A DNA stretch of 50,987 nt, taken from Spirochaetaceae bacterium (GTDB taxonomy: Bacteria; Spirochaetota; Spirochaetia; DSM-27196; PXBQ01). The position numbers and the translations under genes are program-made. Under the pieces are notes generated by a model. It worked only from the letters and a program-made list of their open reading frames with translations, was not told the origin of the DNA and did not search any database. The stretch spans positions 1 to 50,987 of the forward strand of contig REEC01000100.1 of assembly GCA_007695285.1 (NCBI GenBank), written 5' to 3'. Below, piece by piece: positions 8,786-18,900 of the stretch; the first letter of the stretch is position 1, and each line of letters begins with the position of its first letter.

Positions 8786-10753
8786 ATGTCTGATATCCCA
8801 CGAAGCCCAAATGTGTTCCACCCGACAAAGCCGTCCGCGGTTGGTTCGCGGAATAGCTTGGCACAAGAAGGGCGCCGCCAGAGAGACGAGTACGAGCAGC
8901 TGATCAACGAGGAAGCTGAGAACATCCTCAAGGTCATGTCGGTCAAGTTGCCGAAGGAAGTCCTCGAGCGACTCGACATCATGGGAGGTCTGAAAGAGAA
9001 GTTATACAACTACTTCAACCAGAACTACCAAAACATGTTCAACCGGTACATCGTCACCACTGAAGATGAGATGCAGAAGAAGGTCCGGAATTTCATCGAC
9101 AAAGAGGAAAACAAAACCCTCGCTCGGTACTCTCCGAAAGAGATCTCCGAGATGCTCGATCAAATAGCGGGCGCCGACAAGTTTAACACCGGCGAGATAG
9201 AGAAATCGATCGTCAACATGTACGGCCACCTTCAGGGGCACATTCAACGTGGCGTCAATGACCTCGAGAACGAGACAAATGCGCTTCTCCGCCAAAAGGC
9301 TGATGTCGGTGCGTTCATCCGTGGCGAAAATGCATACTCGATCGTGAAGTGCGCGTTCAAGGATAACGCTCAAAAGCCGAAGACTGTCACGGACGTCAAG
9401 CTTTCGGTGAATATTCTTGACTCCGAGCTGATCAGCCCGATTTTCCAGTATCAAGCAACCGTTGAGTACCTGATCAAGGACCAGATTGCCCGAACGATCA
9501 CGAACCTCATCGATCGAGAAATCGAGCAGATGCAGGAACAACTCATCGACGAAGGAAAAGAGGAGCTGTCGGACAGCGAGATCATCTTCGAAAAGTTCAA
9601 GCTTGTTCCGAAGTACACCGACGACGACACCGAGGATGAGAGCTCTCGGCGGTACACGTTCATGGCGAAAAACCTTCTCGAAAAGATCGAGGGTCTTCGC
9701 GCCGAGATCGATCCTCGAGAATTCGATCCGTTGAACATTCGCGAGAACCTCAAGAAGATCATCGACATGGAGAACATCCGAAACCGTGGCTTCAATACCG
9801 CGATCAACTCGATGACCTCGATTCTCGACACGAGCAAGATGGGGTATCAGTACGCTGAAAACCTCAAAAACGCGCGTGAGTTGATCATTCGTGAGTACGA
9901 GGACACCGTTATAACACGGCTGCCCGATGAAAGGTACCAGATTCGGCTAAAGTACTACGACTCCGAGCAGCTCGAGAAAGAGCGTGCGGCGTACGACCAG
10001 CAGGTGGAAGCGTTCAAGGTTGAGGTTTTCCATCTCATGGACGTTGTCGAGTCGGTCTACCAGAGCAAAAAATCGAACTTCAAGGTAACGGACTTTGATG
10101 ATCTCTCGAGTCAGATGCGCGGACGGATAAAAAAATCCAAGGCCGACTCCGGTGAGCCGCTGTACGAAGAGATCAAGAAGACGTGGAACGAGATAGTCCG
10201 GATTAAGGCTGATCAGACCGAGATCGAAAAGCTCAACCAGACGTATCTCCACGAGAAAGACTTGTTCAAGAAGGTTCTGATCAGGTCGCGCGAAAAAATT
10301 CGCGGCGTATTCGGGTATCAAAACCCTGAAGCGCGGGTCATTCTCGACCAACGGATCGATTTCCTTGAAAAAGAGTTTGAGGATTTCGAGTACATCATCA
10401 ATCCGTACCACATTCAGCCGGGTCTTCTGTTGGACGTCGACATCACGAGCATCAAGCGGAAACGGTACACGCTCCAACAAATGGCAAACGTGTTAAACGA
10501 GTTCCTTCATGGTATCTCGAAAGGCTTCCAGGACGCAGCGTTTGCGACGTTCAAACGGCGCCGATCAACGGTCCGCGAGGATATCAACCAAACGTTCGGC
10601 AGTGGTCCGGAAGATATGACGGTTGCGACGACGCCCGAAGTCGAGCATTTCAGTGCTGCTGAGGACGCGCCCGAGAATCCATCGGTGAAAGGAAAAGCCG
10701 ACGTAACACCATCACGAAGGAAATCATCCGGCGGCGATCTCCAAGAACTTTAA
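8786..10753 (+). CDS. cfpA: cytoplasmic filament protein A
   Basis: 655 residues, close to the roughly 680 of treponemal CfpA. CfpA polymerises into the ribbon of cytoplasmic filaments running along the inner face of the membrane in treponemes and is needed for normal chromosome segregation and cell division there. The protein is highly charged and largely alpha-helical throughout, with no signal peptide; recognisable stretches include [19 protein letters not shown] and [20 protein letters not shown]. The C-terminal 50 residues are acidic, Pro/Ser/Thr-rich and probably disordered. Strong Shine-Dalgarno GGAAGGAG with 6-base spacing. It heads an operon with the next two genes. I recognise the protein by sequence character and by its PPDK-like neighbour, not by search. 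Confidence 0.9.
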   Translation: MSDIPRSPNVFHPTKPSAVGSRNSLAQEGRRQRDEYEQLINEEAENILKVMSVKLPKEVLERLDIMGGLKEKLYNYFNQNYQNMFNRYIVTTEDEMQKKVRNFIDKEENKTLARYSPKEISEMLDQIAGADKFNTGEIEKSIVNMYGHLQGHIQRGVNDLENETNALLRQKADVGAFIRGENAYSIVKCAFKDNAQKPKTVTDVKLSVNILDSELISPIFQYQATVEYLIKDQIARTITNLIDREIEQMQEQLIDEGKEELSDSEIIFEKFKLVPKYTDDDTEDESSRRYTFMAKNLLEKIEGLRAEIDPREFDPLNIRENLKKIIDMENIRNRGFNTAINSMTSILDTSKMGYQYAENLKNARELIIREYEDTVITRLPDERYQIRLKYYDSEQLEKERAAYDQQVEAFKVEVFHLMDVVESVYQSKKSNFKVTDFDDLSSQMRGRIKKSKADSGEPLYEEIKKTWNEIVRIKADQTEIEKLNQTYLHEKDLFKKVLIRSREKIRGVFGYQNPEARVILDQRIDFLEKEFEDFEYIINPYHIQPGLLLDVDITSIKRKRYTLQQMANVLNEFLHGISKGFQDAAFATFKRRRSTVREDINQTFGSGPEDMTVATTPEVEHFSAAEDAPENPSVKGKADVTPSRRKSSGGDLQEL

Positions 10754-10759
10754 GAAACT

Positions 10760-11728
10760 ATGGAAAATGAACTGAACCTTTTTGCCCGCAGAGCCGGTTT
10801 CAACACCGCTCTGCGGCACTTCAAGACGGTGAATGGTATCGTCGGCGACATCGAAGAAGGCTGGAATCTGGCCGATGTCGTCAACGAATCGCTTGAGGAT
10901 GGAGGTATCCAAAGGTTCCAAGTGCGCTCAATTCTGAGCGCACTTCTCGTTGAGAAATTTGGATATCATTTCCAGTCTCACAACTTAAAATCCAACGTCG
11001 AAGATGTCGATGCTGTATGCCAAACGCTGAAAGAGTGGCAGAACATACACATCGTCTTGACCTTTTTCAACCCGCAGGCCGGCATGTTTGTAATAAACCC
11101 AAAACAAAAAGAGTCTTGGGGGCCCGCATTACCGCTCTTGCGTCACGAATTGATCGTCGTATACACCGGCGCTGTCGACCTCTCGTTAAAAAAGGAATCT
11201 CTCGCGGCGGCCTCTGCCGATTTCCTTACCTTGCTGTACGGAGGTAAGGTACGCGGCCGTAAAGAATACCGAGAGGGAAGCAGGCGGCCCGTGGAAGCAC
11301 CGCAGGGACGAACGCCGCAATCCGCGCCTGTCGCGCAAACTCCTTCGGGTCCGACACCGGCGCCTATGAAGCCGAAACCCGCGAGTGAAGGCGGCCCAAG
11401 ACGAATCACGCCGCGGTACGCAGTGAACGTAACAAACGAACTTTTCCATAACGGAAATGTTGAGTCGTGGAAAAGGGTCATCGAAAGCTATCGGACCAAG
11501 TATCCGGACTTGGACGTCCTTATCTGGTACGAGAACGAACGGATCAACGACATAAATGCGTTGTTCAAGTGGGGGAAGGTGAAACACGGAACTCCCATTA
11601 TGTTCTCCGTTGCCGGCGGCAATATACGAGACGTCTCCAAACTTCAGAGATACCTGTTCGAGGGAGCTAGTCCCCGGTTCGAGGTTTTCCTGCGCGGCGG
11701 TGTGGGACGAGTGCTTGATTTATTCTAG
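10760..11728 (+). CDS. conserved spirochaetal hypothetical protein in the cfpA operon
   Basis: 322 residues of unknown function, beginning 6 bases after the cfpA stop with almost no Shine-Dalgarno of its own, so translation is probably coupled to cfpA. An N-terminal domain (about 1-155, mixed alpha/beta) is joined by a Pro-rich linker (about 165-212) to a compact C-terminal domain (about 215-322) containing GNVESWKRVIESYRTKYP, INDINALFKWGKVKHGTP and a C-terminal GASPRFEVFLRGG. The two-domain layout with flexible linker suggests an adaptor. Tight coupling to cfpA makes a filament-accessory role likely, but that is inference from position. Confidence 0.75.
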   Translation: MENELNLFARRAGFNTALRHFKTVNGIVGDIEEGWNLADVVNESLEDGGIQRFQVRSILSALLVEKFGYHFQSHNLKSNVEDVDAVCQTLKEWQNIHIVLTFFNPQAGMFVINPKQKESWGPALPLLRHELIVVYTGAVDLSLKKESLAAASADFLTLLYGGKVRGRKEYREGSRRPVEAPQGRTPQSAPVAQTPSGPTPAPMKPKPASEGGPRRITPRYAVNVTNELFHNGNVESWKRVIESYRTKYPDLDVLIWYENERINDINALFKWGKVKHGTPIMFSVAGGNIRDVSKLQRYLFEGASPRFEVFLRGGVGRVLDLF

Positions 11729-11763
11729 AGTAATCGGCCTTCAGCCGCTGATCGAGGGGAGAA

Positions 11764-14391
11764 ATGGAACAGTACTACTCATTCAATAGTTCAGAATTTA
11801 CCGAGGACCCGGAAGTTCTGGAGCTCGTCGGCAGCCGCGGCAAGCGAGTCATGGAACTCGCCTCGCTCGGCGCACCGATTTCGCCGGGATTCCTGCTTCC
11901 GAACGAAACGGTCAGGAAGATCGCCGAAGAGGAGATCGATCCTTGGGAGTTGCTCCAGGCCCCGATCGAGACAACGGGGAAGATTTACGGGCGGAAATTC
12001 AACGACAAAAACAACCCGTTGCTTTTGAAAGTCGTCGAAAGTCCCATTCTCAACATGGTTACGACGTTCTCGACAATCCACAATATCGGTTTGTGCGAAA
12101 GCACCGTCGACGGCTTTGCGGCGAAAACCAACGAAAGCTTTGCGTACCACGAGTACGCGGGCGTCTTCCAGAAAATCGCCGAGTTGGAAATTCTGACCGA
12201 AACAGATTCCAAGAGGAAAGCACGACTCGATGCGTTTGTCAAAGCGATTAAGAGCGCAAAGGCAAAGAGTGGGTTCGTCGCTGCTCTCGACAAGAATCGC
12301 GATCTTTTTCCACCCGAGTTGTTCTCAAATACGTACGATCAACTGCTCCACGTGATCAAACTTTTTTACACTTTATTTCAGTCATCCGACAGCCGAAAAG
12401 ATTCGTGTCTCTTGGTGCAGGTCATGGTGTTCGGTAACTACGGTGAAGACAGCTGCTTCGGTAATTTTTTCACTCACGACATAATTTCGGGCAAGAACGA
12501 GTTAAACGGCGAGTTTTTCGAGAACGCGTTCGATGAGCGCGAGAAGAAGGGCAAGTCTGTTCTTAAGATGGGCAAAAAAGTCCTCTCGCGCCTGCAAAAG
12601 ATCGGTAATGATCTCGAGCAGCACTTCAAAGAGATTCGGCGCGTCCGATTCACCGTTGAGAACGGACGGCTATGGCTCATCGATCAGAATCCGGTTCCGA
12701 ACAAGTCGACTCAAGCCGAGATCAAGACTCTGCTCGATTTGCACAAGGCCGGCGCGGTCGACGACGAGTACATTATTAATGCGATCAAACCCGGTCGGCT
12801 GAGTGAAATTCTGCATCCGTCGCTCGATCCTCTGTCTGTGTCGAAATTCAGCACGGCCACGGGCGGAATCGCAGGCTCGGTCGGCGCGGCCATCGGGCGT
12901 GTCTATTTCTCGACCGAGAGCCTAATAAAAGCGTACCGTATGGCAACTCAGATCGGAGAGGACACCGACTTCATCCTTGCGATGCCGTCGACGTATGCGG
13001 AGGACGTAAAGGCGATCGAGGTCTCGCGTGGCGTTCTGTCCTCTGAAGGCGGATACGCGTCGCATGCGCCGGTCGTCGCCCGGTCTCTCGGCAAAGTAGC
13101 GCTTGTCTACCCGGGTGCCGAGTTTCAGGCAAATGCGCTTAAGATCGGGAAGAAGACCGTGAAAGAAGGCGAGTACATCACGATTAACGTTCCGTATTAC
13201 GATCCCCCGACGGTGTATTTTGGGAAAGGATCTCTTTCAAAGCCGACGCCTGAAGGAAGTGGACTGCTGGAGTTGCTCGAAATCGTTCAGAATCACATCG
13301 ACGGCGACTTCGACGTGCACGCGAACGCAGATCAACCGAGAGACGCCGAGTTGGCGAAGACGTTCAAGGCGAAGGGAATCGGACTGTGCCGAACCGAGCA
13401 TATGTTCTTCCATGAGGATCGCATCAATATTTTCCGCTCGATGATTCTCGCCGAGTCACGCGAGGAGCGTCTGGAAGCTCTCAAGCATCTCGAAAAAATG
13501 CAAATCGACGATTTCACGGGTTTATTGAAGACGATGGCGGGGTATCCGGTCACAATCCGGCTTCTCGATGCACCGCTGCACGAGTTTCTGCCCCACACGA
13601 AAGACAGCATGGACGGATTTCTGGCGCACATGAAGAAAAAGAAGCCGAAAATCACGGCGAAAGAACTTCAGACTCGGTGCGATATGTTGCGCGAAGTCAA
13701 CCCGATGCTTGGGCATAGGGGAATCCGGGTCGCAATTTCGTATCCGGAAATCTACAATATGCAGGTGAGGGCGATTTTCCAGGCGGCGTACAAGCTGAAA
13801 TCCAAGAACGTCGAGGTCTTCCCAGAGATCATGATACCGATTGTAATGGGAGCCAACGAGGTCAAAACGATTCGAAGCGGAAAGAGGATCGAAGGCAAGG
13901 CGATTATCGGTATCGATGAGGTCGAACAAGAGATCGCAGCGAAGTTCAAGTGCGATCCGGTTCACTTCAAGGTTGGGAGCATGATTGAACTGCCGGCTGC
14001 GGCGCTCCAAGCGGATCGGATAGCACGATACGCGGAATTCTTGAGCTTCGGTACGAACGATTTGACGCAGACCACCAACGGATTGTCGCGCGACGATTTC
14101 AATAACTTCTTCTCCGACTATAACGAGTTTGACCTTCTCGAGGAAAACCCGTTCAAGGTTTTGGGCGAACAAGTGAAAGAGATGGTGAAGTTGGCGGCTG
14201 AAAGAGCGCGCCTCACGCGACCGGACATTGTAATGGGGATATGCGGCGAGCACGGAGCAGAGCCCGCGAACATCCCGTACTGTCGGGAGATCGGGTTGAA
14301 TTACGTCTCGTGTTCTCCGTACGGAGTTCCGATCGCAAAGCTTGCGATTGCACAGCTGATCCTGGCGGAAAAGGCGGCTGCCGCAGAGTAG
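11764..14391 (+). CDS. pyruvate phosphate dikinase-like protein with degenerate ATP-grasp domain
   Basis: 875 residues, near the usual PPDK length (about 875-900). The swivelling phosphohistidine domain is intact (GGYASHAPVVAR, His434), as is the PEP/pyruvate barrel: GLCRTEHMFF, VTIRLLDAPLHEF, REVNPMLGHRG, FLSFGTNDLTQTT and the catalytic cysteine in MGICGEHG. The N-terminal nucleotide domain is not: the GGKG loop reads GSRG, the VRSGA arginine segment reads VVESP, and the QTR motif that contacts nucleotide reads IDQN. Canonical PPDK interconverts ATP, Pi and pyruvate with AMP, PPi and PEP; this copy may only exchange phosphate between PEP and its histidine. GAGGGGAG precedes the ATG. Third gene of the cfpA operon; true PPDK activity cannot be excluded. 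Confidence 0.8.
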   Translation: MEQYYSFNSSEFTEDPEVLELVGSRGKRVMELASLGAPISPGFLLPNETVRKIAEEEIDPWELLQAPIETTGKIYGRKFNDKNNPLLLKVVESPILNMVTTFSTIHNIGLCESTVDGFAAKTNESFAYHEYAGVFQKIAELEILTETDSKRKARLDAFVKAIKSAKAKSGFVAALDKNRDLFPPELFSNTYDQLLHVIKLFYTLFQSSDSRKDSCLLVQVMVFGNYGEDSCFGNFFTHDIISGKNELNGEFFENAFDEREKKGKSVLKMGKKVLSRLQKIGNDLEQHFKEIRRVRFTVENGRLWLIDQNPVPNKSTQAEIKTLLDLHKAGAVDDEYIINAIKPGRLSEILHPSLDPLSVSKFSTATGGIAGSVGAAIGRVYFSTESLIKAYRMATQIGEDTDFILAMPSTYAEDVKAIEVSRGVLSSEGGYASHAPVVARSLGKVALVYPGAEFQANALKIGKKTVKEGEYITINVPYYDPPTVYFGKGSLSKPTPEGSGLLELLEIVQNHIDGDFDVHANADQPRDAELAKTFKAKGIGLCRTEHMFFHEDRINIFRSMILAESREERLEALKHLEKMQIDDFTGLLKTMAGYPVTIRLLDAPLHEFLPHTKDSMDGFLAHMKKKKPKITAKELQTRCDMLREVNPMLGHRGIRVAISYPEIYNMQVRAIFQAAYKLKSKNVEVFPEIMIPIVMGANEVKTIRSGKRIEGKAIIGIDEVEQEIAAKFKCDPVHFKVGSMIELPAAALQADRIARYAEFLSFGTNDLTQTTNGLSRDDFNNFFSDYNEFDLLEENPFKVLGEQVKEMVKLAAERARLTRPDIVMGICGEHGAEPANIPYCREIGLNYVSCSPYGVPIAKLAIAQLILAEKAAAAE

Positions 14392-14403
14392 ACCGTCCGA
14401 GGC

Positions 14404-14437
14404 GTCACATCCGCGCGATCGGCGCGGATGTGACTTT
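14404..14437 (+). terminator. terminator hairpin after the PPDK-like gene
   Basis: A perfect 13-bp stem (14404-14416 with 14422-14434), 5-base loop, then TTTC. The U-tract is short. The hairpin lies inside the last codons of the convergent J-domain gene. Confidence 0.6.
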
Positions 14438-15199
14438 CACGAAGCATTCCAGCAGGTGGAATTTGATCACGCTATCGGTAACCCACGAACTTTCGGGGAA
14501 CGCCGTGATCACCGTCAAAAACTCGTAATTGCTCACCGAAAGGCACTCCGGCATTGAGTGCCTTTTTTTTGGATTCGAGATCTCCGGAAACAGAAATGAT
14601 TGGATCGTGAGGTCGAGATACTCGGAGGCCGTTCGGTAGTGGCTGTACGCTTTTGCATCGTATGCGCTTGAGTTGGGTGATGCGGTGCGGGATATTTTCA
14701 TGTTTGAGTGAAACGCCAGGGCGAAGTCATGAAGTGGCTTTACGTTCGATCGCTCGGCCGGAGTGATGTTCGACCGCACTATCGACGTGAGGCGATCCGT
14801 TCCTCTTTGAGTCTTTCGGATCGCCGCAACGTAGTGAAATCGAGGCGACCCGCCGGTTCGAATGTGGATGTTTTCGAGGCCGTACTGGTAGTATTCAAAG
14901 ATTCCGGAGAGCACCAGGTCAAAGGCTTGCCGAATGTCCGTGTACACGTCCGGTCGGATTTTATCGTGTGCGGTGGCGTGTCGGCCTTCGTTTTTCTTCT
15001 TCGAGGCAAAACCTAAGTGCTGAACGGCCGTCTCGTACGCGGCGTTCAGGCGCGTCATCGCCTTGTGCGACCATTCGAGCCGGTGAAGATTTCGGTCCGG
15101 ATGGTACTTGAGGACGAGTCTGCGATACGATAGGTTGAGCTCTTTGATCGTGTCCGACTCGGAGATGCGAAAAATCTTGAGAGCGGTCTGGATGTCCAT
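14405..15199 (-). CDS. J-domain protein
   Basis: About 264 residues. The N-terminal 60 residues form a J domain (FRISESDTIKELNLSYRRL, then KYHPDRN with the HPD motif needed to stimulate Hsp70 ATPase). The remaining 200 residues match no domain I know and lack the G/F and zinc-finger regions of true DnaJ, so this is a class III J protein that probably brings a specific client to DnaK. No dnaK is in the window. Starts at ATG 15199 or GTG 15205; neither has a clear ribosome site. Convergent with the PPDK-like gene, 13 bases apart, and divergent from the next gene. Confidence 0.8.
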   Translation of the reverse strand: MDIQTALKIFRISESDTIKELNLSYRRLVLKYHPDRNLHRLEWSHKAMTRLNAAYETAVQHLGFASKKKNEGRHATAHDKIRPDVYTDIRQAFDLVLSGIFEYYQYGLENIHIRTGGSPRFHYVAAIRKTQRGTDRLTSIVRSNITPAERSNVKPLHDFALAFHSNMKISRTASPNSSAYDAKAYSHYRTASEYLDLTIQSFLFPEISNPKKRHSMPECLSVSNYEFLTVITAFPESSWVTDSVIKFHLLECFVKVTSAPIARM

Positions 15200-15272
15200 C
15201 GGCACGGTACGGCAAACCCCGAAATGAAAGATGAGTCAACTAACGCATGTGATTGTAATCAAAAACGTCTGT

Positions 15273-15301
15273 TTGACAAGTATTGAGGGACTACGTATAC
15301 T
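15273..15301 (+). promoter_or_regulatory. near-consensus sigma-70 promoter
   Basis: TTGACA (15273-15278), 17-base spacer, TATACT (15296-15301). Transcription should start near 15308, giving a short leader with GAGGT 8 bases before ATG 15335. One of the best promoter matches in the window. Confidence 0.85.
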
Positions 15302-15334
15302 TAGGATCATCCAGTTAAGACGAGGTAGCACCGT

Positions 15335-15880
15335 ATGGCCATCGTAAAAGAGCTTTTTGGCGCCTATCAGAAAGGTGAATTGCCGCAGGACGGCGGATAC
15401 ATTATCAGCTCGTTCTTTGACGGGTCTTCAACGTACACGAAGTACGAGGTGACGTCGTACAACAATGTAAAAGACATATACGTGAACGAGGACGGTCTGG
15501 TTTTTCAGGCGGACGGTTGGAAAATCTTCGTTCTTGTTGAGCCGGCCAACTATTCGAATAAACACGTTGAACCCGCGTATCGTGACGCAAGCCACATGAT
15601 TCCGTACCGGCAAAAGGAAGTCGACGTCTACACGTCGAAACGACAGGACAAAGTTATGGTTGGGCGAGAACCTATCGTGACGTACACGTCCTTTACGGTT
15701 CTTAAGTCTGCGGGAAACAACTTTTCCTACATTGTTTTCAAGACCGATGACATTCTTCAGGCCATTCAGACCTTTTTTGCAACGTCGCTCTGGAAGGACG
15801 CGCGCGTACCAAAAACAGACGCCGACAAGACGGCGAAAGAAATCCTCGTTGCTTTCAAGAAAATTATGATCGTTGAGTGA
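15335..15880 (+). CDS. hypothetical protein, monocistronic and probably well expressed
   Basis: 181 residues with no recognised domain. It is soluble-looking, with no signal peptide or membrane segment, rich in Tyr, Lys and Val and predicted mixed beta/alpha (DGGYIISSFFDGSSTYTKY, a beta-rich centre, then helices at ILQAIQTFFATSLW and TAKEILVAFKKIM). A near-consensus promoter, a good ribosome site and a strong bidirectional terminator make it a single-gene unit that is probably abundant. Codon use fits its neighbours. No function can be assigned. Confidence 0.7.
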   Translation: MAIVKELFGAYQKGELPQDGGYIISSFFDGSSTYTKYEVTSYNNVKDIYVNEDGLVFQADGWKIFVLVEPANYSNKHVEPAYRDASHMIPYRQKEVDVYTSKRQDKVMVGREPIVTYTSFTVLKSAGNNFSYIVFKTDDILQAIQTFFATSLWKDARVPKTDADKTAKEILVAFKKIMIVE

Positions 15881-15913
15881 TCGACCGGCGACACCGGAAA
15901 CACGAGAGACGAT

Positions 15914-15952
15914 AAAAAAGGCCCCCCGTCATGCGACGAGGGGCCTTTTTTT
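15914..15952. terminator. bidirectional intrinsic terminator
   Basis: A GGCCCC/GGGGCC stem extended by AAAAAA on the left and TTTTTTT on the right (arms 15914-15925 and 15940-15951). It serves the convergent gene pair 15335-15880 (+) and the pyruvate oxidoreductase (-). Confidence 0.93.
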
Positions 15953-15992
15953 GAAACGCTCATCCAAACATTTGTCTGAACACCCGGATCCG

Positions 15993-18900
15993 CTATTCTT
16001 TGTCGGCCATTTTTTTGAACGTCTCCGTACGACGCTGATTGTCCTGTTCGGCCAACTCGTGAAGCCGTTGGGCCTCTTCGGGTCGCGCGAGTTCCAGCGC
16101 GCGGTAGCGAATCTCGTTCGATGTGAACTCCGAAAAGTCGATGCTCGGATCGTCGGTTTCCCACACAAACGGGTTCTTTCCTTCCCCGGCAAGAGAGGGG
16201 TTGAACCGGTATGACGGCCAGTACCCGGACATCGACGCGTTTCGCGACTGTTTATTCGCGATCTTCATGTCGTACCCGTGCGCGATACACGGTGAGTACG
16301 CGATAATAATCGACGGTCCATCGAAGGCTTCCGCTTCCACAACGGCCTGAAGCACTTGTTCTCGATTCTGCCCCCAGTTGACCGATGCAACGTACGCCGA
16401 GCCGTACGTCGTCACCATCAACCCGAGGTTCTTCTTCCCGGTTTTCTTGCCGGATGCCGCGAATTTAGCGATAGCGCCACGTGGTGTCGATTTTGAAGCC
16501 TGACCGCCAGTGTTTGAGTAAACCTCGGTGTCCATGACAAGAATGTTGACGTTCTTGTTCGACGCGACTACGTGGTCGAGTCCGCCGTATCCGATGTCGT
16601 ACGCCCAACCATCGCCGCCAAAGATCCAGACGCTGCGATCGACGAGAAAATCCTTTAGTTCCGCTAACCGGCGAAGGTGCGGCAACGTCGCCGGCGATGC
16701 CTTCTCGAGAGCTTGCGGGATCAGAGATTTGACTTTCTCAGCCGCCTCTTTTGCTTCGTTCGTCGTCAACTTGAAGAGATCGAGCGACTTGCGGAGCGCA
16801 ACGGCGAGCTCGTCGGTCGTGCCGTGTTCGAGAATGGCGAGTGCGTTGTCGTGCAGCTGTTGCCGGTTCGAGTCAATTGCGAGGCGCATGCCGAATCCAT
16901 ACTCGGCGTTGTCTTCAAACAGCGAGTTTGCCCAAGTCGGTCCTTTTCCCCGACTATCTTTGGCGTACGGCGTGGTCGGGAACGTGCCTCCGTAGATCGA
17001 TGAACACCCGGTCGCGTTCGCGATCAGCATTCGATCGCCGAACAACTGTGTAATAAGGTAGATGTAGCCGACCTCACCGCAACCCTGGCAGGATCCCGGA
17101 TACTCGAAGTACGGTTCATCGAACTGCGCATCGCGGACGACTTGGTACTGATCGAACTTTTGTGCCCATTTAACCGAAACCGCCGACGGTTTACCCTTTC
17201 TCTCGAGTCGTTTTGTTCCGCTCGGAACCGACCCATTGACCGACATCGCGGAGACCGGAACATTGTCCCCTTTCAGGCGCAGAACAGGATCTACCACGTT
17301 CAGTGCGAACTCGTCCGAGTCCGCCGGAACGACGTCGGTGATCTCCGCCGATTCGGTGATCTGCGCCGGGATTTTCACCTCGACGACCGCGTCGGCCGCA
17401 GCGTCGATGGCCTTCCAGTTCATCTCGACGATGTCTTGCCCTTTTTTCTTGAACTGATGCTCGACGTGTTTCTTGATCAACGCGATTGCGTCTCCCTCGG
17501 GCAGAACACCGGAGAGCTTGAAGAAGGCCGTCTGCATGACGGTGTTGATTCGGCCTCCGAGTCCAACTTCACGCGCGATTTTTGAAGCGTCGATCGTATA
17601 AACGTGGACTTTCTTCTTGATGATCGTTTCTTGCATATCACGCGTGAACTTCGCGAAGAGTTCTTCAGGTTCGGTTCCGCTGTTGACGAGGAACGTGCCA
17701 CCTTCGGTGATTCCTTCGAGAATATCGTATCGGCCGATGTACTGCTCGCGGTGAAGCGCGATGAAGTCGGAGCTCGTCAGGAGATACTCGGACTTGATCG
17801 GTTTTTTGCCGAATCGCAGATGCGATACGGTGAATCCGCCCGATTTATTCGAGTCGTACTGAAAGTATCCCTGGACGTAGAGATCGGTATCTCCACCGAT
17901 GATCTCGATCGAGTTGTGGTTCGCCGAGACCGTACCGTCCGATCCGTACCCCCAGAACTTACACCGTGTGACGCCTTCCTGCTCGGTATCGAAGTGAGGT
18001 CCGATCTCAAGCGACTTATGCGTGACGTCGTCGTTGATACCGACCGTGAAGTCGTGGGTGCAGTTCCCGTCAAGGTGGTCGTACACGGCTTTGACCATCG
18101 CCGGCGTGAACTCTTTCGACGACAGGCCGTACCGTCCCCCGACGATTTTGATGTTTTTGCCCTGCAGAGCGACGACGGTGTCCATGTACAGCGGCTCACC
18201 GGGAGCTCCGGGTTCTTTTGTCCGGTCGAGGACCGCGATTTTCTTGGTCGACGCCGGGATGACGTTAGCGAAGTCTTCGGCGGAGAACGGCCGATACAGA
18301 TGAACCTTCACCGCACCGACGTTTTCGCCCTTTGCGTTGAGGAACTCGATCGTCTCGTCGATCGTATCGACCGCCGAGCCCATCGCGATGATGACTTTCT
18401 CGGCCTTTGGGCTGCCGATGTACTCGTACAGGTCGTACGTACGACCTGTCTTCTCTGCAAGTAATTTCATGTACTTTTTCACGATACCCGGGAGCGCGGC
18501 GTAGAATGAGTTCACCGTTTCGCGCCCCTGGAAGTACACGTCGGGGTTTTGCGCACCGACTTTCACGTACGGATTGTCGGGGTTCATCGCGCCGGCACGA
18601 AACGCCTCGACGTACTTCATATCGAGCATTTCGCGCAACATCTCGTAATCGATTTCTTCGATTTTTTGCATTGAGTGCGACGTCCGGAATCCATCGAAAA
18701 AGTGCACAAAACCGATGCGCGACTCAAGCGAAGCAAGATGCGCGACGACGGCCATGTCCTGTGCTTCCTGGACGTTCGCCGAGGCGATGAGGCCGAAGCC
18801 CGTGCTGCGAGTCGACATGACGTCGGAGTGATCGCCGAAAATCGAGAGCGATTGACACGCGAGGGATCGCGCGGTGACGTGGAACACCGTCGGGAGCAGT

